From the NCBI GenBank assembly GCA_963844405.1, contig CAWJNZ010000012.1, positions 1-64,000 of the forward strand: a stretch of 64,000 bases of DNA, in the 5' to 3' direction. The translations under genes and the position numbers were made by a program. Position 1 is the stretch's first letter. Each line of letters starts with the position of its first letter. Shown piece by piece: positions 26,385-34,870 of the stretch. Under the pieces are notes generated by a model, which had not been told where the DNA came from, made no database searches, and worked only from the letters and a program-made list of their open reading frames with translations. This DNA comes from DASSUW01 sp963844405. GTDB taxonomy: Bacteria > Actinomycetota > Thermoleophilia > Solirubrobacterales > Solirubrobacteraceae.

Positions 26385-27877
26385 GCCCTCATGTTCGGTG
26401 CAGCCGGGGATCGGCGCTTCTCGATTCCTGATCGATGCTCCTCGGGCGCGGTGTCGAGCTCGCCCTCGTCGCTGCGGAGCACCGTGACCGCGATGACGAT
26501 CGCGACGAGCACGAGCGTGGCGCCGACGAGGTAGGCGACCTGGAAGCCGGCGTTGAGCGCGGAGGCGGCAGGCTCTCCCGCGGCGCGGAGGCCCTCGGTG
26601 CGCTCGCTCGCGAGCGTCGCCAGCACGGCGAGGCCGATCGCCCCGCCGACCTGCACGGTCGTGTTGACGAGGCCCGAGGCGAGTCCGGAGTCGCCGGGTG
26701 TGGCGCCGGACATGGCGAGAGTCATGAGCGAAGGCGCGGCGAGACCGGCGCCGAGGCCGAGCAGCGTCATCACCGGCAGGATGTCGACGGCGTAGGCGGC
26801 GTCGGTCGGCGCCTGGGTGAACAGCAGGAGCCCGCCGGCGATGCAGGCCAGGCCGGGGATCAGCACCGTGCGCGGGCCGTAGCGGGTGATGAGCGGCTCC
26901 GCGTAGCGCAGCGAGAGCACGCCCATCACCGCGGTGACCGGCAGGAACGCGAGCCCGACCGCCAGCGGTTCGTAGCCGAGGACCTGCTGCATGTAGAGGG
27001 CGCCCAGGAAGAACATCCCGAACATGCCGACGCTCCAGAGAGCCATCACCGCGTTCGCGCCGGCCACCTTGCGGGAGCGGAACAGGCGCAGCGGCATCAG
27101 CGGGTTGGCGATCTGCGCCTGGCGCGCGACGAACCCGGCCAGCAGCGCCATCGACACGCCGCCCAGGGCGAGCGTCTGCGCCGATCCCCAGCCCTCCTGA
27201 TCGACCTCGAGGATCGTGTACACGCCGACCATCAGGCCGGCGGTGAGCACGACGGCGCCCGGCAGGTCCGCGCCCGCGCCGAAGCCGATGCCGGGCCGAG
27301 CCTCGACGAGCCTGCGCGCGAGCAGCGCGGTGACGACGCCGACCGGCACGTTGACGAAGAAGATCCAGTGCCAGTTGATCGCCTCGGTCAGCGCGCCGCC
27401 GGCGAGCAGGCCGATCGAGCCTCCGGCCGAAGCGACGAAGCTGTAGACGCCGATCGCCTTGGCCTGCTCACGCGGCTCCGGGAACATCGTCACGACGATG
27501 CCGAGGACGACGGCCGAGGTGAGCGCGCCGCCGACGCCCTGGACGAAGCGCGCCGCGATCAACATGCCGGCGCTCTGGGCGAGTGCGCACAGCAGTGAGG
27601 CGAGCGTGAACAGGGCCACGCCGAACAGGAAGACGCGTCGCTGGCCGAGCAGGTCGCCGAGCCGTCCGGCGAGCAGCAGCAGGCCGCCGAAGGCGATCAG
27701 GTACGCGTTGACGACCCATGCGAGGCTGCTCTGCGAGAAGCCGAGGTCCTCCTGGATCGACGGCAGCGCGACGTTCACGATCGTGATGTCCAGGACGATC
27801 ATCAGCACCCCGGCGCAGAGCACGTAGAGGGCGAGCCAGCGGTTGGCGGTCGTTGATGCTGTCGCTTCGAGTGTCAT
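26381..27877 (-). CDS. MFS drug-resistance transporter, DHA2 (14-TM) type
   Basis: A 498-residue membrane protein of EmrB/QacA size with about 14 hydrophobic segments. Signatures: LDITIVNVALPSI in TM1, WVVNAYLIAFGGLLLLAGRLGD (motif A region), RFVQGVGGA (TM4), and GGSIGLLAGGALTE (motif C). Proton-coupled export of toxic compounds is likely. The ATG at 27877 sits 2 bp from the edge of a 72-bp palindrome shared with the divergent DGPF-sigma operon, which suggests shared control. It is first in an operon with the VOC protein and globin. Confidence 0.88.
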   Translation of the reverse strand: MTLEATASTTANRWLALYVLCAGVLMIVLDITIVNVALPSIQEDLGFSQSSLAWVVNAYLIAFGGLLLLAGRLGDLLGQRRVFLFGVALFTLASLLCALAQSAGMLIAARFVQGVGGALTSAVVLGIVVTMFPEPREQAKAIGVYSFVASAGGSIGLLAGGALTEAINWHWIFFVNVPVGVVTALLARRLVEARPGIGFGAGADLPGAVVLTAGLMVGVYTILEVDQEGWGSAQTLALGGVSMALLAGFVARQAQIANPLMPLRLFRSRKVAGANAVMALWSVGMFGMFFLGALYMQQVLGYEPLAVGLAFLPVTAVMGVLSLRYAEPLITRYGPRTVLIPGLACIAGGLLLFTQAPTDAAYAVDILPVMTLLGLGAGLAAPSLMTLAMSGATPGDSGLASGLVNTTVQVGGAIGLAVLATLASERTEGLRAAGEPAASALNAGFQVAYLVGATLVLVAIVIAVTVLRSDEGELDTAPEEHRSGIEKRRSPAAPNMRA

Positions 27878-27878
27878 G

Positions 27879-27950
27879 TGGATGGATCGGAGCCGTCCGC
27901 GCGGCTTCGACATGCATGTCGAGGCGCGCGCGCCGGCTCCGATCCATCCA
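27879..27950. promoter_or_regulatory. 72-bp nested palindrome between divergent operons
   Basis: Outer arms of 17 bp are perfectly inverted (27879-27895 and 27934-27950). A 16-bp perfect palindrome TCGACATGCATGTCGA (27907-27922) shares the same axis at 27914.5. The connecting 11-bp segments are GC-rich and only partly complementary. It fills most of the 104-bp gap between the MFS and DGPF starts, so it is a candidate operator or cruciform. Confidence 0.7.
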
Positions 27951-27981
27951 CGAGAACCGCCCATCGACCGGAAGGGACGAC

Positions 27982-28344
27982 ATGAAGTACCTCATGCTGA
28001 TCTACACGGCTCCAGGAGCGTTCGAGGCGCTGTCCGAGGAGGACCGCGAAGTCATGATGAGCGAGGGTCGCCGCCATACCGACGAGCTCGCCGCGTCAGG
28101 CGAGCTGGTCAGCGGCGCTGCGCTCGCCGACGTCGAGAACAGCAGGACCGTGCGTGTGCGCGAGGGCGTCGCCGCCACCACCGACGGGCCGTTCGCGGAG
28201 GCCAAGGAGCAGCTCGCCGGCTACTACGTTGTGGACTGCGAAGGCATCGAGCGCGCGACCGAGATCGCCGCCCAAGACCCCGCCGCGCGGTTCTGGGCGG
28301 TCGAGGTCCGGCCGATCATGGACGAGGTCGGGCTGGAGATGTGA
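27982..28344 (+). CDS. YCII/DGPF-domain protein
   Basis: A 120-residue dimeric alpha-beta-barrel-fold protein. It begins MKYLMLIYT, carries the signature TTDGPFAEAKEQLAGYYVVD (about 70-89), and ends FWAVEVRPI. DGPF proteins are the conserved partners of ECF42 sigma factors; their reaction is unknown. The ATG at 27982 has GGAAGGG upstream, and the stop overlaps the sigma-factor GTG (GTGA). Confidence 0.9.
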   Translation: MKYLMLIYTAPGAFEALSEEDREVMMSEGRRHTDELAASGELVSGAALADVENSRTVRVREGVAATTDGPFAEAKEQLAGYYVVDCEGIERATEIAAQDPAARFWAVEVRPIMDEVGLEM

Positions 28345-29594
28345 GCACCCAGGGGCACCTCGAGGACCTGCTGCGCGGCCTCGCGCCGCAGGTTCTCGGC
28401 GTGCTCGTGCGCCGCTATCGCAACTTCGACGCCTGCGAGGACGCCGTGCAGGAGGCGCTGCTGGCGGCCGCGGTCCAGTGGCGGGAGAACGGGGTGCCGG
28501 AGAGCCCGCGAGGGTGGCTGATCACGGTCGCGTCGCGCCGCCTCGCCGACCAGGTGCGCAGCGATGCAGCACGGCGGCGCCGCGAGGAAACCGTCGCGGC
28601 GTCGGCGCCGGCCTACGAGGCCGTCGCGCCGCCGCTGGGCGAGGACACAGCGCTCGACGACGCCGACACCCTGACGCTGCTCCTGCTGTGCTGCCATCCG
28701 GCGCTGTCGCCCGCCTCGCAGATCGCGCTCACGCTGCGCGCCGTCGGCGGCTTGACCACTGCCGAGATCGCACGCGCGTTTCTCGTGCCGGAGGCGACGA
28801 TGGCCCAGCGCATCAGTCGCGCCAAGCAGCAGATCAGGGCCGCCGGCGCCGGCTTCGAGATGCCCGCGGACCCCGAGCGAGCGGAGCGGCTGCGGGCGGT
28901 CCTCCACGTCCTCTACCTGATCTTCAACGAGGGGTACACGGCCAGCTCGGGTCCCCACCTGCAGCGCGCGGAGCTGACCGTGGAGGCGATCCGGCTGGCG
29001 CGCATGGTCCAGGCACGGGCACCCGGCGACGGCGAGGTCGCGGGTCTGCTCGCACTGATGCTCCTCACCGACGCTCGCCGCGCGGCGCGCACGCGACCGG
29101 GCGGTGAGCTGGTCCCCCTCGCGGAGCAGGACCGCCGGCGCTGGAACGCCGACTCGATCCGCGAAGGCATCGGCCTGATCACCGAGGCGCTGGCGCGCGG
29201 GCCGGTCGGCCCGTACCAGCTGCAGGCGGCGATCGCCGCCGTGCACGCCGAGGCGGCCCGCGCCGAGGACACCGACTGGCCGCAGATCGTCGGGCTTTAC
29301 CGCCTGCTCGGGCGCGTCGCGCCGAACCCCATGGTCACGCTCAACTCCGCCGTCGCGGTCGCCATGGTCGACGGCCCCCGTGCCGGCCTCGACGTGCTCG
29401 CCACCCTCGACGCCGACGAGCGGGTCGCGAAGCACCACCGACTCGAGGCGGTCCGCGCTCACCTGCTCGAGCTCGCCGGTGATCGCGCCGCCGCCTGCGC
29501 GAGCTACCGGACCGCCGCGCGGCGCACGACGAGTCTTCCCGAGCGGCGGTACCTCGAGGCGCGCGCTGCAAGGCTGGCGAGTCCTGTCCCCTGA
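28341..29594 (+). CDS. ECF42-type RNA polymerase sigma factor
   Basis: A 417-residue ECF sigma factor. Region 2 about 10-80 (RYRNFDACEDAVQEALLAA, SPRGWLITVASRRLAD), region 4 about 115-170 (LTLRAVGGLTTAEIARAFLV, EATMAQRISRAKQ), then a long C-terminal helical, TPR-like extension (LHVLYLIFNEGYTAS; LLALMLLTDARRAAR; GPYQLQAAIAAVHAEA). This is the ECF42 architecture, in which the extension rather than an anti-sigma controls activity. GTG 28341 overlaps the DGPF gene stop. The DGPF gene is the expected target. Confidence 0.9.
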   Translation: MSTQGHLEDLLRGLAPQVLGVLVRRYRNFDACEDAVQEALLAAAVQWRENGVPESPRGWLITVASRRLADQVRSDAARRRREETVAASAPAYEAVAPPLGEDTALDDADTLTLLLLCCHPALSPASQIALTLRAVGGLTTAEIARAFLVPEATMAQRISRAKQQIRAAGAGFEMPADPERAERLRAVLHVLYLIFNEGYTASSGPHLQRAELTVEAIRLARMVQARAPGDGEVAGLLALMLLTDARRAARTRPGGELVPLAEQDRRRWNADSIREGIGLITEALARGPVGPYQLQAAIAAVHAEAARAEDTDWPQIVGLYRLLGRVAPNPMVTLNSAVAVAMVDGPRAGLDVLATLDADERVAKHHRLEAVRAHLLELAGDRAAACASYRTAARRTTSLPERRYLEARAARLASPVP

Positions 29595-29609
29595 GGGCGC
29601 CGGGGGCGA

Positions 29610-30060
29610 TCAGGCGTCCGTTGCGGCCGGGTGATGCGGCCGACGGAAGAGCCATCCGCGCAGCAGTCGGGTGACGCGCGGCATGACGACCCACGTCATC
29701 AGCGGGACGGCGAGCCCGGTCGTGATCCCTAGCCTGGCGACCACGGGCAGGTCCTCGAGCAGCGGGCCGGTGATCCCCACGATGGCGGTGATCAGCGGAA
29801 AGATGGTGAGCCAGGTGACGAGCGCCATCTTCCACAGGCGTGGCGGCGCCGCTCTGGGCCGGTCCGGCAGCGTGCTCCAGACCGGTCACGAAGGTCCTGC
29901 GCAGCGGGCCGACGACGTGCGGCTCGGCGCGCTCGCGCCAGGCCGCGTGCTCGTCGGAGTCGAGCCACGCGTGCAGGTGCTCGTCGCTGTCGAACCGGTA
30001 GACGGTCCGGTACTCCCCGGCGGTCGCGCTGGGCGGCCGGAAGACCTCGACAAAACGCCC
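29610..30060 (-). pseudogene. antibiotic-biosynthesis-monooxygenase-like protein, 5'-truncated and frameshifted
   Basis: The 5' part (about 30060-29860) reads FVEVFRPPSATAGEYRTVYR then LHAWLDSDEHAAWRERAE. A shift near 29845 leads into PRLWKMALVTWLTIFPLI and two membrane helices ending at 29610. Together they match ABM-domain proteins with a C-terminal two-helix membrane anchor. The N-terminal third of the ABM domain is missing, replaced by the LysR fragment immediately upstream. Confidence 0.7.
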
Positions 30061-30394
30061 GGCCGAGCGTCGGCAGTGTCTCGAACCGGGTGCTCCAGGA
30101 ATAGGCGAGCCGCAGCCGCCCGAGCCCGCCGGCCGCGGCGCGCTTGGCATCCTCGGCGGCGCGGTCGGCGTCCGCCAGCGTTCGCCGCGCCCCTCGGAGG
30201 AACGCGCGGCCGGCGTCGGTGAGCCTGACCTCCCGCGTCGTGCGGACGAAGAGGTCGACGCCGAGGTCGCGTTCGAGCTGCCGGATCGCGGCGCTGAGCG
30301 GAGGCTGCGCCATGTGCATGCGCTGCGCGGCGCGACTGAAGTTCAGCTCCTCCGCCACGGCGATGAAGTAGCGCAGGTGGCGCAGCTCGACCAT
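30050..30394 (-). pseudogene. LysR-family regulator, N-terminal fragment
   Basis: From ATG 30394: MVELRHLRYFIAVAEELNFS, then the winged-helix RAAQRMHMAQPPLSAAIRQL and the linker helix to LAYSWSTRFETLPTLGRAF (about residue 114). The effector domain is absent; after GRAF the sequence continues into ABM-domain coding in another frame. This is a clear gene-to-gene deletion junction at about 30045-30055. Confidence 0.75.
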
Positions 30395-30424
30395 CCTGCA
30401 CGCAGCGTATATACGCGCCCGACG

Positions 30425-30538
30425 TCACCGCCGCCGCGAGGCGAGCCAGGCGCGCGCCAGGACCAGCCCGGCGCCCATCCAGCTCGCCATCGGCAGGAGG
30501 GCCTCCTCCACCGGCAGGCCGCCGACGTGAGCGATCAC
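30425..30538 (-). CDS. 37-aa single-helix membrane peptide
   Basis: GTG 30538 overlaps the DUF899 stop (GTGA), and the frame runs 37 codons to TGA at 30427-30425. The product has one hydrophobic helix (ALLPMASWMGAGLVLARAW) with an Arg-rich C-terminus (SRRR). G/C third positions are consistently high. The coupling and composition argue for a real gene; function unknown. Confidence 0.5.
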   Translation of the reverse strand: MIAHVGGLPVEEALLPMASWMGAGLVLARAWLASRRR

Positions 30539-31278
30539 GTGGCGGCCTTGTCGCGCTCGAAGGCCGCCACGCCGCGCGCGACCTGCTGCTTCCAGTCCTC
30601 GGACGGCTCCGCATCGCTGTAGGCGTCGTGCCAGTTCTGCCACTCGTACGTCGGCGTTTGCGGGTAGCCCTCCGGCGAGTCCTCCCACTCCTCCTGGCGC
30701 CCGAGCGCGGTGATGTCGAGGTACGTCCAGGTGTTGCCCATCAGCTCGTCGCCGCGGTTGTTGATGAGGTAGGTGCGGTAGACGCGCTCGCCGTCGCGGA
30801 TGAAGGCGTTGGTGCCGTGCCACTCGTCGACGCCGAAGTCCTTGTCGAAGTCGTCGGTGAGCGTGTACCACGGGATGTGCTCCCAGCCCATGCGCGCCTT
30901 CACGCGTTCGATGTTCTCCTGCGGCGCGCGCGAGACGAACGCGAGGCTCGTGTCGCGGGCGTTCAGGTGGGCGGGATGGGCGACCTGGTCGGCGACGTTG
31001 GAGCAGCCGACGCACGCATGCTCGGGCCAGCCGCGCACGCCGGGCTCGAAGAAGGCGCGGTAGACGATCAGCTGACGCCGGCCGCCGAACAGGTCCGGCA
31101 GGCTCAGCCTGCCCTCGGGCCCGTCGAACACGTACTCCTTCTCGACGGGCAGCCACGGCATCCGCCGGCGCTCGGCGGCGAGCGCGTCGCGGGCGCGGGT
31201 GACCTGCTTCTCCTTGACCAGCAGCTTCTCCCACGCGGCCTGCCATTCGTGCGGGGAGACGATCGGGGGCGTATTCAT
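30535..31278 (-). CDS. DUF899 thioredoxin-like protein
   Basis: A 247-residue protein. WQAAWEKLLVKEKQVTRARD at the N-terminus, WLPVEKEYVFDGPEG, then the Cys motif HACVGCSNVADQV in a thioredoxin-like position, and INNRGDELMGNTWTYLDITALGR. Annotated members are called DUF899 thioredoxin-family; activity is uncharacterised. The ATG at 31278 has GGAG 8 bases upstream and overlaps the ArsR stop (ATGA). It forms a unit with the SRPBCC and ArsR genes. Confidence 0.88.
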   Translation of the reverse strand: MNTPPIVSPHEWQAAWEKLLVKEKQVTRARDALAAERRRMPWLPVEKEYVFDGPEGRLSLPDLFGGRRQLIVYRAFFEPGVRGWPEHACVGCSNVADQVAHPAHLNARDTSLAFVSRAPQENIERVKARMGWEHIPWYTLTDDFDKDFGVDEWHGTNAFIRDGERVYRTYLINNRGDELMGNTWTYLDITALGRQEEWEDSPEGYPQTPTYEWQNWHDAYSDAEPSEDWKQQVARGVAAFERDKAAT

Positions 31279-31616
31279 CTCGGGATCTCCTGTGTGTTCG
31301 GGTCTTCCTCGGCGAGCCGCTTGATGGCCGCCAGGCGGGCGTCCCACTGCGACGCGAGGCCCGCCATCCAGCGGGCGGCCTCGCCGAGGGGTTCGGTTCG
31401 GACGGTGTAACGGACCTCGCGGCCTTCGCGTCGGGCCTCGACCAGCCCGGCGCGGTCGAGGACCGCGAGGTGCTTGACCACCGCCACGCGGCTGACCGGC
31501 AGCTCACCGGCCAGCGACGTGGCGGTGCCCTCGCCGCGCTCGGCGAGCAGGCTGAGCACGCGCCAGCGGGTCGGGTCCGCCAGCGCGACGAACAGCCCGT
31601 CCGCCGGCGCGCTCAT
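31275..31616 (-). CDS. ArsR-family HTH regulator (SRPBCC-linked)
   Basis: A 113-residue winged-helix repressor. ALADPTRWRVLSLLAERG opens the fold, the recognition helix is in LPVSRVAVVKHLAVLDRAG, and the wing is GREVRYTV. No metal-binding Cys pair is visible. The ATG at 31616 overlaps the SRPBCC stop (TGATG), and its stop overlaps the DUF899 start. Likely autoregulatory through the TGTAACCC-type sites upstream of the SRPBCC gene. Confidence 0.88.
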   Translation of the reverse strand: MSAPADGLFVALADPTRWRVLSLLAERGEGTATSLAGELPVSRVAVVKHLAVLDRAGLVEARREGREVRYTVRTEPLGEAARWMAGLASQWDARLAAIKRLAEEDPNTQEIPR

Positions 31617-32084
31617 CAGGCGGCGACCTTTGCCGCGTACTCGCGCAGCTCGTCGGTCTCGTGCGCCCAGCCGCGGCTGTTGCCATCGAGGTTCTTGGCG
31701 CGCTGCTCGTCCGACGTGGCGAGCGAGGCGAAGCCGCTCTCGACGACGCGCAGCCGCGTGCCGTCGCCCTCGGGGCTCAGCGTGAACTCGACGAGCGTCG
31801 AGTTGCCCTCGACGCGGCTCCTCGCCGCCCGGGTCCTTGAAGGGTGCCCACCGGTAGGCGAAGCGGCGCTGCGGCTCGACGGCGACGACGCGGCCGCGGC
31901 TGGTGCCGTGGTCGGTCCAGCGCAGCACGATCGCGCCGCCGGGGCGCAGATCGATCTCGGCCCCGGCGTCGCCGAACCAGCGACCGAGGTGCTCGGCTTC
32001 GGTGATCAGCTGCCAAACGCGCTGGACAGGGGCGTCGATGACGGTCTCTCGTTCGATCTGGTCGGGAACCACGGGAACCTCCAT
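31616..32084 (-). pseudogene. SRPBCC (AHSA1-like) protein, frameshifted
   Basis: From ATG 32084: IERETVIDAPVQRVWQLITE, LGRWFGDAGAEIDLRPGG and RFAYRWAPFKDPGG. One extra base near 31826 breaks the frame, and the continuing frame reads VEGNSTLVEFTLSPEGDGTR to HETDELREYAAKVAA. Restored length is about 155 residues, normal for AHSA1-type SRPBCC proteins. The last codons overlap the ArsR start, so operon order is intact and the indel may be recent or an assembly error. Confidence 0.8.
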
Positions 32085-32105
32085 TGGGATCGATGTGTCA
32101 CCGCA

Positions 32106-32147
32106 GGGTTACACATCATCCGACGAGATGCAACCCCCGGGTTACAC
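32106..32147. promoter_or_regulatory. putative ArsR operator, repeated GTGTAACCC
   Basis: GGGTTACAC occurs twice (32106-32114 and 32139-32147), 33 bp apart. The second is half of an imperfect palindrome at 32129-32146 (TGCAACCC and GGGTTACA around a 2-base centre, 7 of 8 pairs). It lies 22-63 bp before the SRPBCC start. Confidence 0.5.
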
Positions 32148-32157
32148 GTGGTCCTCG

Positions 32158-33159
32158 CTACCGCAGCGACCGCGGCAGCCCGAAGTGCGGGAAGACGCTG
32201 CTGTCCCCGAACCAGGTGATCGCGGAGATCCGGCGACCCTCCAGCGTGAGGACGAACAAGGCGTACGCGCGCGCGACGTCGCTCTGTGCGGACGGCAGGT
32301 AGCTCGCGAAGGCGGGCTGGCCGTTCGCACGTGTGGCGACCAGACGCAGGTGGGCGCCGCGCCTGGCTTCGCGGTCGCGCAGGAACGCGGCGATCACGCT
32401 CGGGCCCTGGTACTCGAAAGGCTCGGGGGGCATGGTGACCCAGGCGTCGTCGGTGAGCAGGGCGACCATGCCGTCGACGTCGCCGGCCTCGACCGCGTCG
32501 GCGAACCTGCCGAGGACGTCGCGCTCGAGCCTGGAGTTCGGGAGCGGCGCGCGGTCGCGTCCGGCGGCGGGCAGGCGCGACTCGAACGCCGCACGCGCGC
32601 GGCGCAGCAGGCTGTGCACCGACGTCTCGGTGGTCTCGAGCATCTCGGCGACCTCGCCGGCGCGGAAGCCGAGCACGTCGCGCAGCACGAGCACCGCGCG
32701 CTGCTGCGGCGGGAGATGTTGGAGGCCGACGATGAACGCCAGCGCGATCGCCTCCTTGGTCTCGTAGCGCGCCTCGGGTCCGGGAGCGTGGTCAGGGATG
32801 CCCTCGAGCAGGACGTCCGGGTAAGGCTCGAGCCAGATCGGCTCGGCTCGGCGCGTCGGCTCGGGCACCTCGGTCATCCGCCGCGCGCCTTCTGGGCGGC
32901 GCCGGCTCGCACGCAGGGAATCCAGCGCGCGGTTGGTCGCGATCCGGTACAGCCAGGCACGGACCGACGCGCGCTCCTCGAACCGCCCGAGGCCGCGCCA
33001 TGCCGCGAGCAGCGTCTCCTGGAGCAAGTCCTCGGCGTCCTGCACGGAGCCGACGATCCGGTAGACGTGCAGCTCGAGCTCACGCCGGTAGGGGTTCGTC
33101 AGCTCGCGGAACGCGTCCTCGTCGCCGGCCCGCGCGCGGGCGAGCGTCTGCTCGGTCAC
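32158..33159 (-). CDS. ECF sigma factor with C-terminal SnoaL-like domain
   Basis: A 333-residue sigma factor. Region 2 about 18-90 (LHVYRIVGSVQDAEDLLQET; LYRIATNRALDSLRA), region 4 about 150-200 (AVLVLRDVLGFRAGEVAEML; TETSVHSLLRRAR), and an NTF2/SnoaL-like tail about 215-330 (LTDDAWVTMPPEPFEYQG). Related in design to the ECF at 12 kb. No anti-sigma gene is adjacent. It lies 73 bp upstream of the SRPBCC-ArsR-DUF899 unit on the same strand. Confidence 0.85.
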   Translation of the reverse strand: MTEQTLARARAGDEDAFRELTNPYRRELELHVYRIVGSVQDAEDLLQETLLAAWRGLGRFEERASVRAWLYRIATNRALDSLRASRRRPEGARRMTEVPEPTRRAEPIWLEPYPDVLLEGIPDHAPGPEARYETKEAIALAFIVGLQHLPPQQRAVLVLRDVLGFRAGEVAEMLETTETSVHSLLRRARAAFESRLPAAGRDRAPLPNSRLERDVLGRFADAVEAGDVDGMVALLTDDAWVTMPPEPFEYQGPSVIAAFLRDREARRGAHLRLVATRANGQPAFASYLPSAQSDVARAYALFVLTLEGRRISAITWFGDSSVFPHFGLPRSLR

Positions 33160-33258
33160 GCTCCCATCCTCTCAACGGCTCACTCATCACAGGTAAGGAC
33201 GTCGATGCGGCCCGAAAGTCGTCGCTCAATCTCCGTGCGAGCGGACGCCTCCATGCAT

Positions 33259-33837
33259 ATGGGAAAGATCGTGATCAGCGACAACGTCTCGCTCGACGGC
33301 GTCGTCCAGGACCCGGCCGGTGACGAAGGCTTCCGGCACGGCGGCTGGGTCGGCCTGCTCAAGGACCGCCCGGAGCTCGGCAAGCTCGCGCTCGACGAGG
33401 CGCTGGGCGCCGACGCCCTGCTGCTGGGCCGGCGGAGCTACGAGTGGCTCGCCGCGCGGTGGCCATCCCGGAGTGGCGAGTTGGCGGACAGGTTGAACGG
33501 GCTGCCCAAGTACGTCGTGTCCTCGACCCTCGAGGATCCGAGCTGGAACAACTCGACGGTCCTGAATGGGGACGTCGTACACGAGGTCTCGAAGCTCAAG
33601 CACGAGCTCGGCGTGGAGATCGTCGTCCCCGCCAGCTTCCAGCTCGTGCGCACGCTGATGGAGCACGACCTCGTCGACGAGCTGCGGCTGAAGATCTTCC
33701 CGGTCGTGCTCGGGGCCGGCGAGCGCCTGTTCGGCGAGGTCAGCGACAAGCGGCCCATGCGCCTCGTCGACGCCCGGGCGCTCGGTGACGGCGTCGCCGT
33801 CCTTACCTACGCGCGCGTCTTTGGGGACAGTTCCTGA
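33259..33837 (+). CDS. RibD/dihydrofolate-reductase-like protein
   Basis: A 192-residue protein of the RibD C-terminal family. KIVISDNVSLDGVVQDP at the start, ADALLLGRRSYEWLAARWP, LPKYVVSSTLEDPSWNN, and the FPVVLGAGERLFG signature. Probably an NAD(P)H-dependent reductase of unknown substrate. ATG 33259 is used; ATG 33253 would add two residues. No strong ribosome-binding site. Confidence 0.85.
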   Translation: MGKIVISDNVSLDGVVQDPAGDEGFRHGGWVGLLKDRPELGKLALDEALGADALLLGRRSYEWLAARWPSRSGELADRLNGLPKYVVSSTLEDPSWNNSTVLNGDVVHEVSKLKHELGVEIVVPASFQLVRTLMEHDLVDELRLKIFPVVLGAGERLFGEVSDKRPMRLVDARALGDGVAVLTYARVFGDSS

Positions 33838-33887
33838 CCTCAATTCGCCGTAGCGTGAGGGCGACCCAAACCCCCGGAAGGAGCGCT

Positions 33888-34774
33888 ATGCCCGAGCGCG
33901 ACCACTACATCCCCGGCGTCCCGTGCTGGGTGGACACGAGCCAGCCCGACCCCGAGGCGTCGCTGGGCTTCTACAGCGGGCTGTTCGGCTGGGACTTCGA
34001 GGACGTGATGCCCGCCGAGGCACCGGCCAAGTACTTCATGGCCCGCGTGCGCGGCGGCGACGTCGCCGCGGTCGGGTCGATCCCGGACGGGATGCCGCAG
34101 GCTGCGATGTGGAACACCTACGTGGCCGTCGCGAGCGCCGACGAGACGGCGGCGAAGGTCCGCGACGCGGGCGGGACCGTCGTCACGGAGCCGTTCGACG
34201 TCATGGGCGCCGGGCACATGGCGGTCTGCACGGATCCCGAGGGCGCCGCGTTCTGCGTCTGGCAGGCCGGCGAGAACATCGGCGCGCAGGTCGTCAACGA
34301 GCAGGGCGCGTTGAACTTCAACGGGCTCAACACCCGCGACGTCGAGGGCGCCAAGGCCTTCTACGGCGCGGTGTTCGGCTGGACGACGTGGACGTCGGCG
34401 CGGGGGAGATGTGGACGCTGCCGGGCTACGGTGACGATCTCGAGCGCGACAACCCGGACCTGCGAAAGATGATGGCGGAGATGGGCGGACCGGCGGGCTT
34501 CGAGGACGTCGTCGCCAGCATCAACCCGATCCCCGGCGATCAGCCCGACACGCCGCCGCATTGGACCGTGACCTTCGCGGTCGACGACGCCGACGCCGCG
34601 GCGGCGAAGGCCGCCGAGCTCGGCGGCAGGGTGATCGTTCCGCCGTTCGACGCTCCGTGGTCCCGGCTGACGATCCTCAGCGACCCGCAGGGGGCGACGT
34701 TCATCGCCAGCCAGTTCGTGCTCGAGAACAAGCACATCGGCAGGCCGGCGGACACCGAGGTCGGCGCCGCGTAG
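33888..34774 (+). pseudogene. two-domain VOC/glyoxalase protein, frameshifted
   Basis: ATG 33888 follows GGAAGGAG. The first VOC half reads IPGVPCWVDTSQPDPEASLG, FYSGLFGWDFED and CTDPEGAAFCVWQ; the second begins LNFNGLNTRDVEGAKAFYGA. One base is missing near 34386, after which the frame continues with GEMWTLPGYGDDLERDN to ATFIASQFVLENK. Restored size is about 295 residues, like mycobacterial CFP30B-type glyoxalases. Confidence 0.8.
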
Positions 34775-34782
34775 GGCGCGTC

Positions 34783-34870
34783 ATGGGCCAGGCCCTCGAC
34801 GAGCGCGCGTACGATCGGCGCGTTGAGCCGTACCGTGCCGAGCTGCGGGCACATTGCTACCGCATGCTCC
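34783..34870 (+). pseudogene. sigma-factor N-terminal remnant
   Basis: ATG 34783 begins MGQALDERAYDRRVEPYRAE and continues RAHCYRML, the typical first 29 residues of an ECF sigma factor before the region-2 core. The sequence then switches to antisense MFS coding, so the rest of the gene has been deleted. Confidence 0.6.

Noticed and set aside
26435..27598. 387-codon plus-strand open frame opposite the MFS gene
   Set aside because: His/Arg/Asp-rich antisense sequence; the minus strand encodes a clear 14-helix transporter.
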